Positions 29,381 to 39,361 of a stretch of DNA of 64,000 nucleotides are shown piece by piece. The notes below the pieces were generated by a model. That model searched no databases, was not told the origin of the DNA, and worked only from the letters and a program-made list of their open reading frames with translations. Source of the stretch: Sphingobacteriia bacterium RIFOXYC2_FULL_35_18 (GTDB lineage: Bacteria; Bacteroidota; Bacteroidia; Chitinophagales; Chitinophagaceae); NCBI GenBank assembly GCA_001829005.1, contig MIAG01000001.1:124001-188000 (forward strand). Reading direction: 5' to 3'. How positions within the stretch are numbered: the stretch's first letter is position 1; each line of letters starts with the position of its first letter. Both the position numbers and the translations under genes were made by a program.

Positions 29381-29970
29381 TTTATTCCTTCAAAGGATTT
29401 ATACCCGTTGTACATGAAAGCTCTTTTGTACATCCTCAAGCCGCTGTTACAGGCAATGTAATCATTGGTAAAAATGTATATGTTGGTCCAGGTGCTGCTA
29501 TCAGAGGAGACTGGGGTGCTATTATTATTGAAGATGGTTGCAATGTGCAAGAGAATTGTACCCTTCATATGTTTCCGGGTACTACCGTTTTATTAAAAGC
29601 GAATGCGCATATTGGTCATGGTGCGGTCATTCATGGTGCAACCATTGGTCGCAATTGTTTGATTGGTATGAATTCGGTTATCATGGATAATGTAGTATTA
29701 GAAGAGGAATGCATTGTAGGTGCAATGAGTTTTATAAAAGCAGATGAACATTTTCCTTCTCGATCTTTAATTGTAGGAAACCCCGCAAAAATAATTAAGC
29801 AAGTATCAGATGAAATGATTGCTTGGAAATCAAAAGGTACTCAATTGTACCAGCAACTTCCCAAGGAGATGCACGAACACTTTGAAGCATGCGAACCATT
29901 AAGATCAATACCCGATAATCGACCACAACAAGAAACACTCTATACTACTTGGAATACATTGAAAAAGTAA
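29377..29970 (+). CDS. paaY: PaaY-type gamma carbonic anhydrase family protein
   Basis: A left-handed beta-helix protein of 197 residues with hexapeptide repeats between about 15 and 150. PaaY of the phenylacetate operon is a thioesterase helping to remove inhibitory CoA products, while other family members bind zinc like gamma carbonic anhydrase. His residues in TLHMFPG and HIGHGAVIHG are candidate metal ligands. It is the last gene of the overlapping operon. Confidence 0.8.
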   Translation: MIYSFKGFIPVVHESSFVHPQAAVTGNVIIGKNVYVGPGAAIRGDWGAIIIEDGCNVQENCTLHMFPGTTVLLKANAHIGHGAVIHGATIGRNCLIGMNSVIMDNVVLEEECIVGAMSFIKADEHFPSRSLIVGNPAKIIKQVSDEMIAWKSKGTQLYQQLPKEMHEHFEACEPLRSIPDNRPQQETLYTTWNTLKK

Positions 29971-29987
29971 CACAATTTGCAATGTTG

Positions 29988-29995
29988 TATCTTTG
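29988..29995 (+). promoter_or_regulatory. -7 box TATCTTTG of obgE
   Basis: TATCTTTG is a perfect match to the Bacteroidota -7 consensus and lies 16 bases before the obgE GTG. The start site would be near 30000. There is no convincing TTG at -33. Confidence 0.5.
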
Positions 29996-30011
29996 CGGCT
30001 AAATCATTCAA

Positions 30012-31016
30012 GTGTCGGAAAGGAATAACTTCATAGACTATATCAGAATTTTTGCCCGCAGTGGTCACGGTGGCGCAGGTGTTAGGCATTTTATGCGCAA
30101 TAAATTAACTGCAATGGGTGGACCTGATGGAGGCGATGGAGGACGTGGTGGTCATATTATCTTAAGAGGAAATAGTAATCTTTGGACTTTATTGCATTTG
30201 AGGTATTTCAAAAACGTTTTAGCCGAGCATGGAGAAAACGGAAGCAAAGACAATTGTACCGGAAGAGATGGAAAAGACATTATTATTGATGTTCCATTAG
30301 GCACTGTTGCAAGAGATGAAGAGACTGGAAAAATTGAAGCAGAAATTTTAGAAGACGGTCAAGAATATATTTGGATGCGCGGTGGAAGAGGTGGATTGGG
30401 TAATGGCAATTTTGCTACACCTACCAACCAAGCACCCGACCATGCACAGCCAGGAGAGCCTGGCATTGAAGGCTGGAAAAATATTGAGCTGAAAGTATTG
30501 GCAGACGTGGGTTTGGTAGGATTTCCGAACGCAGGAAAATCTACATTGCTGTCATCTATAACCGCTGCTAAACCTAAGATTGCCAATTACGCTTTTACAA
30601 CGCTGACTCCACAATTAGGTATGGTAGAATACCGTGACTCCAAATCATTTTGTATAGCAGATTTACCTGGTATTATTGAAGGTGCTGCAGAAGGAAAAGG
30701 ATTGGGACATCGTTTCTTAAGACATATAGAGCGTAATTCTGTTTTATTATTTTTGATTCCTGCTGATAGTGATGACCATGGAAAAGAATTCGAGGTTCTT
30801 CGTCAAGAATTGAGAAACTATAATGAGGAAATGTTGCAGAAAGACTTCATCATTGCGATTAGTAAAAGTGATATGCTCGATGACGAATTAAAAGCAGCCA
30901 TCAGTAAAGAATTACCAGCTAATATTCCCCATTTATTCATTTCCTCAGTCACCAATAAGGGCTTAACAGAGCTGAAAGACCTACTTTGGGATACCTTAAA
31001 CAAGCCGGTTAAATAA
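30012..31016 (+). CDS. obgE: Obg family GTPase
   Basis: ObgE is an essential GTPase linked to ribosome assembly and stress control. The 334-residue protein has a Gly-rich Obg fold (NFIDYIRIF to GDGGRGG, 5-160) and a G domain with FPNAGKST (P-loop), DLPGIIEGA and the SKSDM-type specificity motif. The C-terminal OCT domain seen in some species is absent, as often in Bacteroidota. The start is a GTG because no in-frame ATG exists nearby. Confidence 0.92.
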   Translation: MSERNNFIDYIRIFARSGHGGAGVRHFMRNKLTAMGGPDGGDGGRGGHIILRGNSNLWTLLHLRYFKNVLAEHGENGSKDNCTGRDGKDIIIDVPLGTVARDEETGKIEAEILEDGQEYIWMRGGRGGLGNGNFATPTNQAPDHAQPGEPGIEGWKNIELKVLADVGLVGFPNAGKSTLLSSITAAKPKIANYAFTTLTPQLGMVEYRDSKSFCIADLPGIIEGAAEGKGLGHRFLRHIERNSVLLFLIPADSDDHGKEFEVLRQELRNYNEEMLQKDFIIAISKSDMLDDELKAAISKELPANIPHLFISSVTNKGLTELKDLLWDTLNKPVK

Positions 31017-31174
31017 ATTTAACTAACTCATTTTCAATTACTTACAATTTTAAATCCTTTTTTTGGGTTACCTTTTATCCATTAAGGTATTAATGTGTAT
31101 AGTGTACACTAAGCTTTTTCGTTTGCTGTTGCCATTTGAGAAGAATTTATTACTCACAGTAAAATTAGAAAAGT

Positions 31175-31597
31175 ATGAAAAAGCAAACAATCGTTACCAG
31201 TGTTAAGAGAATTGTTTTTGGATCTGTAGTGTCTTCATTGATGTTTTTATCTGCCAACGCGTCTGTATCTCCTGTAAGAGCTTATGATATATCTACTAAA
31301 AGCAATGCAGAAGTAAAGTATAGCGGTATTGATAAAAATCAATTACACACGATTCAGGTTAAATTCAACAACCCAAGTGGTGCATCATTTAACTTGATTA
31401 TCAAAGATGCCAACAATGAAATGATTTTCAAAGGCAATTATACTGACAAAGATTTCAGTAAGACTTTTAAATTCCCTAAAGACGAATCAAGCAAATTGTC
31501 TTTCTTAATTGAAGAAGTAAAATCTAAGAAATCGGAGCAGTATAATGTAAGCTTTGAAACCATCAGCTTTGAAAACGCTGTAATCAGCAAGAATTAA
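31175..31597 (+). CDS. Small secreted protein of unknown function
   Basis: A 140-residue protein with a signal peptide (SVVSSLMFLSANASVS). The mature part is beta-rich with charged residues (YSGIDKNQLHTIQVKF, NNPSGASFNLIIKDANN). I recognise no domain. It is a single gene ended by a strong terminator. The 158 bases before it hold no clear promoter box. Confidence 0.75.
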   Translation: MKKQTIVTSVKRIVFGSVVSSLMFLSANASVSPVRAYDISTKSNAEVKYSGIDKNQLHTIQVKFNNPSGASFNLIIKDANNEMIFKGNYTDKDFSKTFKFPKDESSKLSFLIEEVKSKKSEQYNVSFETISFENAVISKN

Positions 31598-31615
31598 TTA
31601 AACCCTTTTACAAAC

Positions 31616-31646
31616 AAAAGAGGCACTCGTTTGAGTGCCTCTTTTT
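31616..31646. terminator. Bidirectional intrinsic terminator
   Basis: An inverted repeat GAGGCACTC / GAGTGCCTC with a short loop is flanked by A residues on one side and T residues on the other. It lies between the secreted-protein gene and the convergent typA and can serve both. Confidence 0.9.
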
Positions 31647-31666
31647 ATTTTAATAACAATAGGTAA

Positions 31667-33481
31667 TTAACCTACTGCCTCAGACTTCATGCTCTTAGAA
31701 ACTTTAGAACGTTCGTTCTCATCTAAAATAGATTTACGCATACGAATATTCTTTGGTGTTACTTCAATACACTCATCTTGCTGAATATATTCCATACACT
31801 CTTCTAAAGTAAACTGCAATTTTGGAACAATTCTAACTGCATCATCGCTTCCGCTTGCACGGTGGTTTGTTAGTTTTTTCATTTCCACTGCATTCACATT
31901 TAAGTCTCCTGGCTTAATATGTTCTGCAATAATTTGACCAACATATACTTCATCTCCTGGATCTACAAAGAAGCTACCGCGATCTTGTAATTTATCAATT
32001 GAATAAGCAGTAGTTACTCCTTGGAACTTCGCAATTAATACGCCATTGCTTCTTCCAGGAATTGGTCCTTTCCATGGCTTGTAATCGATAAAACGGTGTG
32101 CCATTACTGCTTCACCTGCTGTACCTGTTAACATCTGAGATCTTAGACCAATCAATCCTCTTGAAGGAATTTCAAATTCAAGGTGTTGCATTTCGCCCTT
32201 AGATTCCATGATTTGCATTTCACCCTTACGTTGGGTTACTAAGTCAATTACTTTACCACTGTATTCTGATGGAACATCTACCACTAGGTTCTCATAAGGC
32301 TCATGTTTTTTACCATCAATGGTTTTAACCAATACTTGAGGATTACCTACCGTTAACTCATATCCTTCTCTGCGCATAGTCTCTACCAATACGCCTAAGT
32401 GTAAAATACCTCTACCAAAAACTAAGAAACTATCGGCACTGTCTGTATCTTCTACTCTTAATGCTAAGTTCTTCTCTGTCTCTTTCATTAAACGATCACG
32501 TAAGTGACGTGATGTAACAAACTTACCATCTCTACCAAAGAATGGAGAGTTGTTAATGCTGAATGTCATACTCATGGTAGGCTCATCCACACTAATGATG
32601 GGTAAACCTTCTGGGTTTTCAATATCTGCAATAGTATCTCCAATATTGAATTCTTCTAATCCTACAACTGCACAAAGATCTCCAGATAATACTTCTGTTA
32701 CTTTACGCTTACCCATTCCTTCAAATACATATAGTTCTTTTACTTTCATTTTCTTGAAAGTGCCGTCTGCTTGAACCAATGCAATTTGTTGTCCTTCTTT
32801 AATAGAACCTCTGGTTACTTTACCAATAGCAATTCTTCCTAAGAATGAAGAATAATCTAATGAAGTAATTTGTAATTGAAGGGTTCCTTCATTTACTTTA
32901 GGAGCTGGTACATATTTGATGATACCATCCATTAAAGGGAAAATATCTTCTGTTTGAGTTAAGCTATCATTGAACCAACCATTCTTTCCACTACCATAAA
33001 ATGTAGGGAAATTTAATTGCTCTTCTGTTGCATCTAAGTTGAAGAATAATTCAAAAACCGCATCGTGCACCTCATCTGGTCTACAGTTGGGCTTATCTAC
33101 TTTATTAATCACCACAATAGGATGCAAATTCAATTGCAATGCTTTTTGCAATACAAAACGGGTTTGAGGCATTGGTCCTTCAAAAGCATCCACCAACAAA
33201 ATAACCCCATCCGCCATTTTCAATACGCGTTCTACTTCACCACCAAAATCACTGTGGCCCGGAGTATCAATTACATTGATTTTATAGTCTTTATAGGTAA
33301 CGGCAGCGTTTTTACTAAAGATGGTGATTCCACGCTCTCTTTCTAAATCGTTGCTGTCCATAATTAACTCACCAGCATCCTGGTTGTCTCTAAATACCTT
33401 AGTAGCACCTAAAATTCGGTCTACTAAAGTTGTTTTGCCATGGTCAACGTGTGCGATGATGGCAATGTTTCTTATTTCCAT
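31667..33481 (-). CDS. typA: Translational GTPase TypA/BipA
   Basis: TypA is a ribosome-binding translation GTPase of 604 residues. The G domain shows [17 protein letters not shown] and NKVD; the C-terminal domains of the EF-G type follow. The ATG at 33481 is preceded by a strong promoter with a 5' leader of about 55 bases. It is a single gene convergent with the secreted-protein gene. Confidence 0.96.
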   Translation of the reverse strand: MEIRNIAIIAHVDHGKTTLVDRILGATKVFRDNQDAGELIMDSNDLERERGITIFSKNAAVTYKDYKINVIDTPGHSDFGGEVERVLKMADGVILLVDAFEGPMPQTRFVLQKALQLNLHPIVVINKVDKPNCRPDEVHDAVFELFFNLDATEEQLNFPTFYGSGKNGWFNDSLTQTEDIFPLMDGIIKYVPAPKVNEGTLQLQITSLDYSSFLGRIAIGKVTRGSIKEGQQIALVQADGTFKKMKVKELYVFEGMGKRKVTEVLSGDLCAVVGLEEFNIGDTIADIENPEGLPIISVDEPTMSMTFSINNSPFFGRDGKFVTSRHLRDRLMKETEKNLALRVEDTDSADSFLVFGRGILHLGVLVETMRREGYELTVGNPQVLVKTIDGKKHEPYENLVVDVPSEYSGKVIDLVTQRKGEMQIMESKGEMQHLEFEIPSRGLIGLRSQMLTGTAGEAVMAHRFIDYKPWKGPIPGRSNGVLIAKFQGVTTAYSIDKLQDRGSFFVDPGDEVYVGQIIAEHIKPGDLNVNAVEMKKLTNHRASGSDDAVRIVPKLQFTLEECMEYIQQDECIEVTPKNIRMRKSILDENERSKVSKSMKSEAVG

Positions 33482-33540
33482 TATTGTGTATTTGACTCAG
33501 TATCAATCAATTAGATGATTCATACTGTTTATTTGAGCGG

Positions 33541-33570
33541 CAAAGGTACGGCTTTAACGTGGGGGAGCAA
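33541..33570 (-). promoter_or_regulatory. Promoter of typA (TTG-N19-TACCTTTG)
   Basis: On the minus strand, TTG at 33568-33570 and a perfect -7 box TACCTTTG at 33541-33548 have exact 19-base spacing. This is the clearest promoter in the window. Confidence 0.8.
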
Positions 33571-33649
33571 GTAAATAAGGGTCATTATTCTGTTAACTAT
33601 ACTACTTGGGATGCATAATAAACCCTAATTTTATTTGAACGCTTGGCCC

Positions 33650-34021
33650 ATGAAATTGATTTTATTGATTGTAATGGTTGTTTTTTACCTCTTTGCAGGT
33701 AGTTACCATTTTATAAATCCGGGCTTTTACACCCCATTATTTCCGCCATATCTGGCCAAATGGGCGCCTACCTTGAATATATTGGCAGGTCTTGCCGAAA
33801 TAATTTTGGCTATTGGTTTATGCTTTTCCGCAACTAGAAATTGGGCTATTTATGGGGTTATAGCCATTTTGATTGCCTTTATTCCGGCACATATTTATAT
33901 GATTCAATTAGGGAATTTTAAAATAGGTAGTTTTCAAATGACCCCAATAATTGGTTGGATCAGATTATTGGTTTTACATCCTCTTTTAATGGCCTGGGCT
34001 TGGTCGCTTAAAAATATTTAA
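33650..34021 (+). CDS. DoxX-like integral membrane protein
   Basis: A 123-residue protein with four transmembrane helices (about 3-18, 37-54, 61-80 and 98-118), resembling the DoxX/MauE-type family. YLFAGSYHFINPGFYTPLFP is a typical DoxX stretch. The frame opens at a TTG 15 bases earlier, but the ATG at 33650 begins right at the first helix. The exact role is not known. It lies 9 bases before an alpha/beta hydrolase gene. Confidence 0.75.
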   Translation: MKLILLIVMVVFYLFAGSYHFINPGFYTPLFPPYLAKWAPTLNILAGLAEIILAIGLCFSATRNWAIYGVIAILIAFIPAHIYMIQLGNFKIGSFQMTPIIGWIRLLVLHPLLMAWAWSLKNI

Positions 34022-34030
34022 TTTGAGTTT

Positions 34031-35038
34031 ATGCGCATATTTAAATGGTTAATTGGTATCGTATTGGTGTTAGGTCTTGTTTATTTTGCTGGACCGCATC
34101 CTACTACTCCTGTTTACACTGCAGCTCTTCCGACTGTTCCCAGCAACGCTACTGAGTTGGAAGCTACAATCGACCTAAAAGAAAAAACACATAACACCCG
34201 ACCCAACAATGAAGCAAGAATTGTTTGGGCCAACGATAGCATAAAACAAAAGACACCTTTTGCCATTGTTTACTTGCATGGATTTAGTGCAAGTCAAGAG
34301 GAAGGTAATCCAGTGCACCAGAATATTGCGAAAGCATTTGGTTGTAATTTGTATTTAGCGCGCTTGTCTGAACACGGTATTGATACTACAGACGCATTGA
34401 TTAATATGACTGCAGAAAGTTTATTTGAGTCTGCAAAAGAAGCTTATGCCATTGGAAAACAATTGGGTGAAAAAGTCATTTTAATGGGTACTTCAACTGG
34501 TGGTACATTAGCGTTGCAGTTGGCTGCCATGTATCCAGAAATTGCGGGTTTGGTTTTATATTCTCCCAATATTGCCATTAAAGATCCCAATGCTTGGTTA
34601 TTAAATAACCCATGGGGATTACAGATTGCACGTTTGGTAAAGGGTTCCAACTATATGGGCGTTACAAAAGACAATCCGCTTTACCAACAATACTGGAACA
34701 CAAAATATAGATTAGAAGCAACAGTGCAATTAGAAGAATTATTAGAGACTACTATGACCAAGGAAAACTTTGCAAAAGTGAATCAACCAATATTAGTTTT
34801 GTATTACTATAAAAATGAACAAGAGCAAGATCCAGTGGTAAGTGTTGCTGCAATGAAAGCAATGTATTTACAAATAAGCACAGCAGCGGAAAAGAAAAAA
34901 ATGATTCCTGTTCCTAATACTGGTAATCATGTAATGGCTTCGCCTATTCAATCAAAAGATATTATAACTGTTGAAAAAGAAACTGCACAATTTCTTCAAA
35001 GCGTACTTCAGTTAAAAGCAATCAACAGCATTAACTGA
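34031..35038 (+). CDS. Alpha/beta hydrolase, membrane-anchored or exported
   Basis: A 335-residue alpha/beta hydrolase with one N-terminal hydrophobic segment (about 5-22). The nucleophile elbow is GTSTGG, the oxyanion region HGFSASQEE, and the catalytic His is in NTGNHVMAS near residue 300. The substrate is unknown; esterase or lipase activity is likely. A TTAATTTG box ends five bases before the ATG. Confidence 0.83.
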   Translation: MRIFKWLIGIVLVLGLVYFAGPHPTTPVYTAALPTVPSNATELEATIDLKEKTHNTRPNNEARIVWANDSIKQKTPFAIVYLHGFSASQEEGNPVHQNIAKAFGCNLYLARLSEHGIDTTDALINMTAESLFESAKEAYAIGKQLGEKVILMGTSTGGTLALQLAAMYPEIAGLVLYSPNIAIKDPNAWLLNNPWGLQIARLVKGSNYMGVTKDNPLYQQYWNTKYRLEATVQLEELLETTMTKENFAKVNQPILVLYYYKNEQEQDPVVSVAAMKAMYLQISTAAEKKKMIPVPNTGNHVMASPIQSKDIITVEKETAQFLQSVLQLKAINSIN

Positions 35039-35097
35039 TTCTTCACAGACCCCTACCATAAAGATTCATTAACTTTAACCCTCTAATTTGCTTGCAT

Positions 35098-36147
35098 ATG
35101 CCATTGAGTAAAATTGCCGGAATCGGCATGTACGTACCTGCTAATGTAGTTACCAATAATGATTTGACTAAATACATGGAAACCAATGATGAATGGATCC
35201 AAGAAAGAACCGGCATCAAGGAACGCAGGTATGCACATAGAACCGAAGAAACTACCACTACCATGGGGGTGGAAGCTGCTAAAATTGCCATTGAAAGAGC
35301 GGGAATCACTGCACAAGACATAGACTTTATCATTTTTGCTACCCTTTCTCCTGATTATTATTTTCCAGGCTGTGGAGTATTGGTACAAAGAGCTATGAAA
35401 ATGAAAGAGATTGGCGCATTAGATGTAAGAAACCAATGCAGTGGATTTGTTTACGCATTGAGTGTTGCTGATCAATTTATTAAAACTGGTATGTATAAGA
35501 ATATATTGGTGATTGGTAGCGAAAAGCATTCCTTTGGTTTAGATTTTTCAACACGTGGAAGAAATGTGTCGGTGATTTTTGGAGATGGCGCTGGCGCAGT
35601 AGTGTTACAGCCAACTGAAAAAGAGGGACAAGGGATTTTAAGTACGCATTTACATAGTGATGGAGAATCAGCTGAAATTTTAGCAATGTATAATCCTGGA
35701 TCACATGCCAATCATTGGGGAACTAAAGACTACGCTAGTTTTGATGATGCGGAGATTTCTCAAATGTTTATGAGTCATCAAATGATCGACAACGCACAGA
35801 ATTTTCCTTATATGGATGGACCTGCTGTATTTAAAAAAGCAGTAGTGAAATTTCCTGAAGTGATTATGGAATCATTGGCAAAGAATGGTTACCAATCAAC
35901 TGATATCAATATGTTGATTCCCCACCAAGCCAATTTACGCATTAGTCAATTTGTACAACAGAAACTGAAATTACAAGATCACCAGGTTTATAATAATATT
36001 ATGAACTATGGAAACACAACAGCTGCATCTATTCCTATAGCGCTTTGTGAAGCTTGGGAAAAAGGAATGATCAAAGAAGGAGACTTAGTATGCTTGGCTG
36101 CTTTTGGCAGTGGGTTTACTTGGGCTAGTGCATTAATGAAATGGTAG
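35098..36147 (+). CDS. 3-oxoacyl-ACP synthase III (FabH-like)
   Basis: A KAS III thiolase-fold enzyme of 349 residues that usually condenses acyl-CoA with malonyl-ACP. The catalytic triad is present: Cys in NQCSGFVYAL, His in IPHQANLRI, Asn in YGNTTAASIP. The ATG at 35098 is preferred over a TTG six bases upstream. The adjacent lipid kinase gene suggests a lipid role. It may be a FabH paralogue rather than the main enzyme, so I leave the symbol empty. Confidence 0.85.
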   Translation: MPLSKIAGIGMYVPANVVTNNDLTKYMETNDEWIQERTGIKERRYAHRTEETTTTMGVEAAKIAIERAGITAQDIDFIIFATLSPDYYFPGCGVLVQRAMKMKEIGALDVRNQCSGFVYALSVADQFIKTGMYKNILVIGSEKHSFGLDFSTRGRNVSVIFGDGAGAVVLQPTEKEGQGILSTHLHSDGESAEILAMYNPGSHANHWGTKDYASFDDAEISQMFMSHQMIDNAQNFPYMDGPAVFKKAVVKFPEVIMESLAKNGYQSTDINMLIPHQANLRISQFVQQKLKLQDHQVYNNIMNYGNTTAASIPIALCEAWEKGMIKEGDLVCLAAFGSGFTWASALMKW

Positions 36148-36168
36148 TAATACCGAGGAGCGAATTCC

Positions 36169-37077
36169 ATGACAAGAAAAATTATCTATTTAATCAACCC
36201 GATTTCTGGCACATCTAAAAAAGATAAAATCAGAGAGCTGGTTGAAAAAGTAACTGCTGCAAAAGGCATTGAGTACCGTGTATTTCCTACGAATGCAACG
36301 GGTAATTATGAATTTCTAAGAGATCATATTGTAAAAGAACAATTTACAGATGTAGTTATTTTAGGAGGAGATGGCACTGTAAATCAAGTAACTGGTGCAT
36401 TAAGAGATACGGGGGTTCAGTTTGGGATTATACCTGTAGGATCTGGGAATGGCCTTGCACGTGCGGCAGGAATTCCTACCAGTATGAAAGCAGCTATTGA
36501 ATTGATTTTTAATGGCTCTGCTGAACAAGTAGATGCATTTTCTGTGAATGGAACATATGCTTGTATGCTAAGTGGAATGGGTTTTGATGCCCAAGTAGCA
36601 CACGACTTTGCACAAAAGTCTACTAGGGGATTATTTACCTATACACAGCAAAGTATTATCCAATTTTTTAAGGCTAACCCTTATCAGTTTGAAATAATAT
36701 TAGACCATTTTTCTTTTTTTACCGATGCATTTTTCATCAGCATTGCCAATAGTAATCAGTTTGGCAACAATGCCATCATTGCGCCACAAGCAAGTTTATC
36801 TGATGGTCTATTGGATATAGTAATAGTGCAGAAAATGAATAAGGCAAAACTACCCTTTGCTATTTTAAGACAAATGCGAGGAAATAATAAAGTGCAACAA
36901 TTGGTAGAAGACATGAGCACAAAAAATATTCTCTATTTTCAAACACCTTCGTTACATATCAAAAATCCTAAGCTAGCCCCTTTGCATATTGATGGTGAAC
37001 CAAGAGATGCGGTAGAAGAATTACAAGTAGAAATTATTCCAAAAGCATTTTTACTTATAAAGCCAAAGGGAAAATAA
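36169..37077 (+). CDS. Diacylglycerol kinase-family lipid kinase (YegS/DagK type)
   Basis: A lipid kinase of 302 residues that phosphorylates diacylglycerol or a related lipid. NPISGTSKK near the N-terminus, GGDGTVNQV near 67 and PVGSGNGLARAAGIP near 95 are the ATP-binding signatures. It starts 21 bases after the FabH-like gene, probably in one operon. Confidence 0.88.
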   Translation: MTRKIIYLINPISGTSKKDKIRELVEKVTAAKGIEYRVFPTNATGNYEFLRDHIVKEQFTDVVILGGDGTVNQVTGALRDTGVQFGIIPVGSGNGLARAAGIPTSMKAAIELIFNGSAEQVDAFSVNGTYACMLSGMGFDAQVAHDFAQKSTRGLFTYTQQSIIQFFKANPYQFEIILDHFSFFTDAFFISIANSNQFGNNAIIAPQASLSDGLLDIVIVQKMNKAKLPFAILRQMRGNNKVQQLVEDMSTKNILYFQTPSLHIKNPKLAPLHIDGEPRDAVEELQVEIIPKAFLLIKPKGK

Positions 37078-37091
37078 GTCTAAGTGATTTT

Positions 37092-39314
37092 TTATTCAAT
37101 TACTTTTTTTAATCGCTCAAACTCTTGTTGATTCAGCGGGTTATTTACTGCATTTGCAATATCTCTTTTTTCAGCCGCAGTTAAGTGAAAGCTTAAACTA
37201 GCTGGGGCTTCTTTTTTTGAAGGTATATATTGAAAAGAAAAGCGATAAAAATTATTGCCATAGGCTTTATGTAAATAATCTAATTGGTCGTGTTGATAAT
37301 AGTCCTGAATTTTAAACCAGTTATTCTGTAAAATTAAAAAGGGCTTGGTTAAAAACCCAATCAAAGAATTACTCTCTAATGGTTTATCCCAATCACTTAA
37401 ACTTCTATCACGAATCTGTATCAGCACTACTTTAGCTGTATTCTCTTGCAACCAATCTTTAAAAACCGAAATGAATCTTAGCGCAGATTCTTGACCATAA
37501 TTGTCTCTAAGGCCCGCATCCATTACATCAATAACAGGATTCGTGGGCAACCATACATTTGGCAATACATAGGGAAATGTGGCATTCATTCTAAGCGCAG
37601 ATAAAAGATTGATATCATTGCTTTTTTGATTAAATAAAAAGCTATTAAAATCAATTGCGTCAGGATCAAAAGATAGGATATTGGTAGTATCTGATACCGG
37701 TCTCATTAAGAACCTTACTGGTCTAGATGCAATAATCATTTTTCGTCCATCTCGAGTAATAACAGAATTAAAGAAAACGGAAGGAATGGTAGCAGTTGCT
37801 TCTGCTTGCTCATAATCACGAACGGTTTTATGCATGATGCCTCCTGTATTCTCTTTTAATTTTTCTTCGAAGGCATATCCCCTATCTTTTACATATTCAA
37901 ATCCATTGGTGGTAAACTTTTGAGCAGGACCCAACATATCTCTAGTTAGAAATGAGGAAAACAATGGACTCAATAAGTCTTTAGAAATATTGTTTACATA
38001 CTGTTTGTCTTGCAAATTAATTGGGGTCCCTTTTATTTTTTCATGGTACAATTCTCTGAAGTAAACTGCGCCCAACATGCCACCCGACGCTCCATTAATT
38101 AATACTGTTTTTTTCATCAACTGCCCTTGCAAAAGACTATCTAAATACTGCAGCGTATTCATCGTAAATGTAGCACTTCTGGTTCCTCCCCCACTTGTAT
38201 TAATGATATACATGATGGGTTTTTCTTGGCCCTGCTGTTGCTTCCAATTATTGAGTATTTGTAAGAAAGCAGCTTTGTCTTTTTCAACTGAATCAATTGC
38301 AGCTAATTGTTGTATAGATTCCCTTGTGTACTCGGGCCTCCCTGAACCCTTGGCATAATCTAATCCGTAGGCTTTATTTCTTGGATCGATGATTTCATAT
38401 TGATATAAAATATTGGCTATTAAATAAGCTGCAATTACTGCAACAAAAGTATAAGAGCGTAAGAATAAAGTTAAAGCCCCAGCGGCTGCAATTAAAATGG
38501 CAAAAAGTAATGTTATACTCGATGCTGCAGGTAGTTGAAATAATTTAGTGTCTGAACTAAATCCTACTAAGATTAAAAAAACAAATGCAATCATAATGGC
38601 TATAATGGCTGCAAAATGATGTCGATTAAATACGGCTTCTAAAAATTCAGGATTATAATGTTTTATATTTCTAGGCTTACGCAATTTAAAAGCCGCGCTA
38701 AAAAACCAATCGACTCTTAAGTCTTGCTTTAAATCGGGGGCTTTGTGTTGATCTGGAATTAAATCGTATTGCTTATTGGCATCTGTGATGGTAACAGAAA
38801 TAGTTCTATAAATGGTTTTATCTGCGCCAAAAAAATAAAGGAATGCAAAAGCAATCGAAAGTATAAATCCACCTATATATCCAAATGCAAGGCCAATAAA
38901 ATCGGAGAGTGCAAACAATTCCTGATTAATGGTATACTGATAGGCTTCAACCAAATAAAAAATTAAAAAAGCAAATGGAATTATTGCATTGTTAATACAA
39001 TATTTTAAAAAAGGTTGCGCAGTGGTAGCCAAAAATTGAATACGGCCGCTGTGTAAAATAAAAGTGGTGATGTTCCAGCTCATTATAAACACCCCCGACG
39101 TTACACCTACTATTGCTGTACTTAAAGGACTAATATTACCAAAATATTCAGGTGCTAGAAATAAAGAATAGGCACCAAATGTTTTCATAAAGCTGCCTCC
39201 CACTGTAGCAAATAAAATATACCAGAAGAATAAAAATATTTGGTACCGACGAAAATGCAACAGCAATAGTTGTACTGGAAATGAATACCAAATGCCAATC
39301 AGATATCGCTTCAT
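37092..39314 (-). CDS. Polytopic membrane protein with C-terminal patatin-like phospholipase domain
   Basis: A 740-residue protein. The N-terminal half (1-310) has about eight hydrophobic helices. The C-terminal half is a patatin domain with an SGGGTRSA oxyanion loop near residue 375, nucleophile Ser410 in NGASGGMLG (GxSxG) and catalytic Asp599 in DAGLRDNYG. It should act as a membrane-bound acyl hydrolase. The DxG motif reads DAG rather than DGG. It is convergent with the lipid kinase gene, 14 bases apart. Confidence 0.85.
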   Translation of the reverse strand: MKRYLIGIWYSFPVQLLLLHFRRYQIFLFFWYILFATVGGSFMKTFGAYSLFLAPEYFGNISPLSTAIVGVTSGVFIMSWNITTFILHSGRIQFLATTAQPFLKYCINNAIIPFAFLIFYLVEAYQYTINQELFALSDFIGLAFGYIGGFILSIAFAFLYFFGADKTIYRTISVTITDANKQYDLIPDQHKAPDLKQDLRVDWFFSAAFKLRKPRNIKHYNPEFLEAVFNRHHFAAIIAIMIAFVFLILVGFSSDTKLFQLPAASSITLLFAILIAAAGALTLFLRSYTFVAVIAAYLIANILYQYEIIDPRNKAYGLDYAKGSGRPEYTRESIQQLAAIDSVEKDKAAFLQILNNWKQQQGQEKPIMYIINTSGGGTRSATFTMNTLQYLDSLLQGQLMKKTVLINGASGGMLGAVYFRELYHEKIKGTPINLQDKQYVNNISKDLLSPLFSSFLTRDMLGPAQKFTTNGFEYVKDRGYAFEEKLKENTGGIMHKTVRDYEQAEATATIPSVFFNSVITRDGRKMIIASRPVRFLMRPVSDTTNILSFDPDAIDFNSFLFNQKSNDINLLSALRMNATFPYVLPNVWLPTNPVIDVMDAGLRDNYGQESALRFISVFKDWLQENTAKVVLIQIRDRSLSDWDKPLESNSLIGFLTKPFLILQNNWFKIQDYYQHDQLDYLHKAYGNNFYRFSFQYIPSKKEAPASLSFHLTAAEKRDIANAVNNPLNQQEFERLKKVIE

Positions 39315-39361
39315 TTAATTTGCAAGCAACACAATAATGGTTTTTCTGTTGCTTTTTAAAT

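Noticed and set aside
31101..31110. AGTGTACACT palindrome upstream of the small secreted protein gene
   Set aside because: Ten bases, no promoter box in a sensible position and no regulator gene nearby.
35083..35388. Antisense ORFs over the FabH-like gene
   Set aside because: They mirror the conserved gene on the other strand and lack any recognisable domain, promoter or codon pattern.
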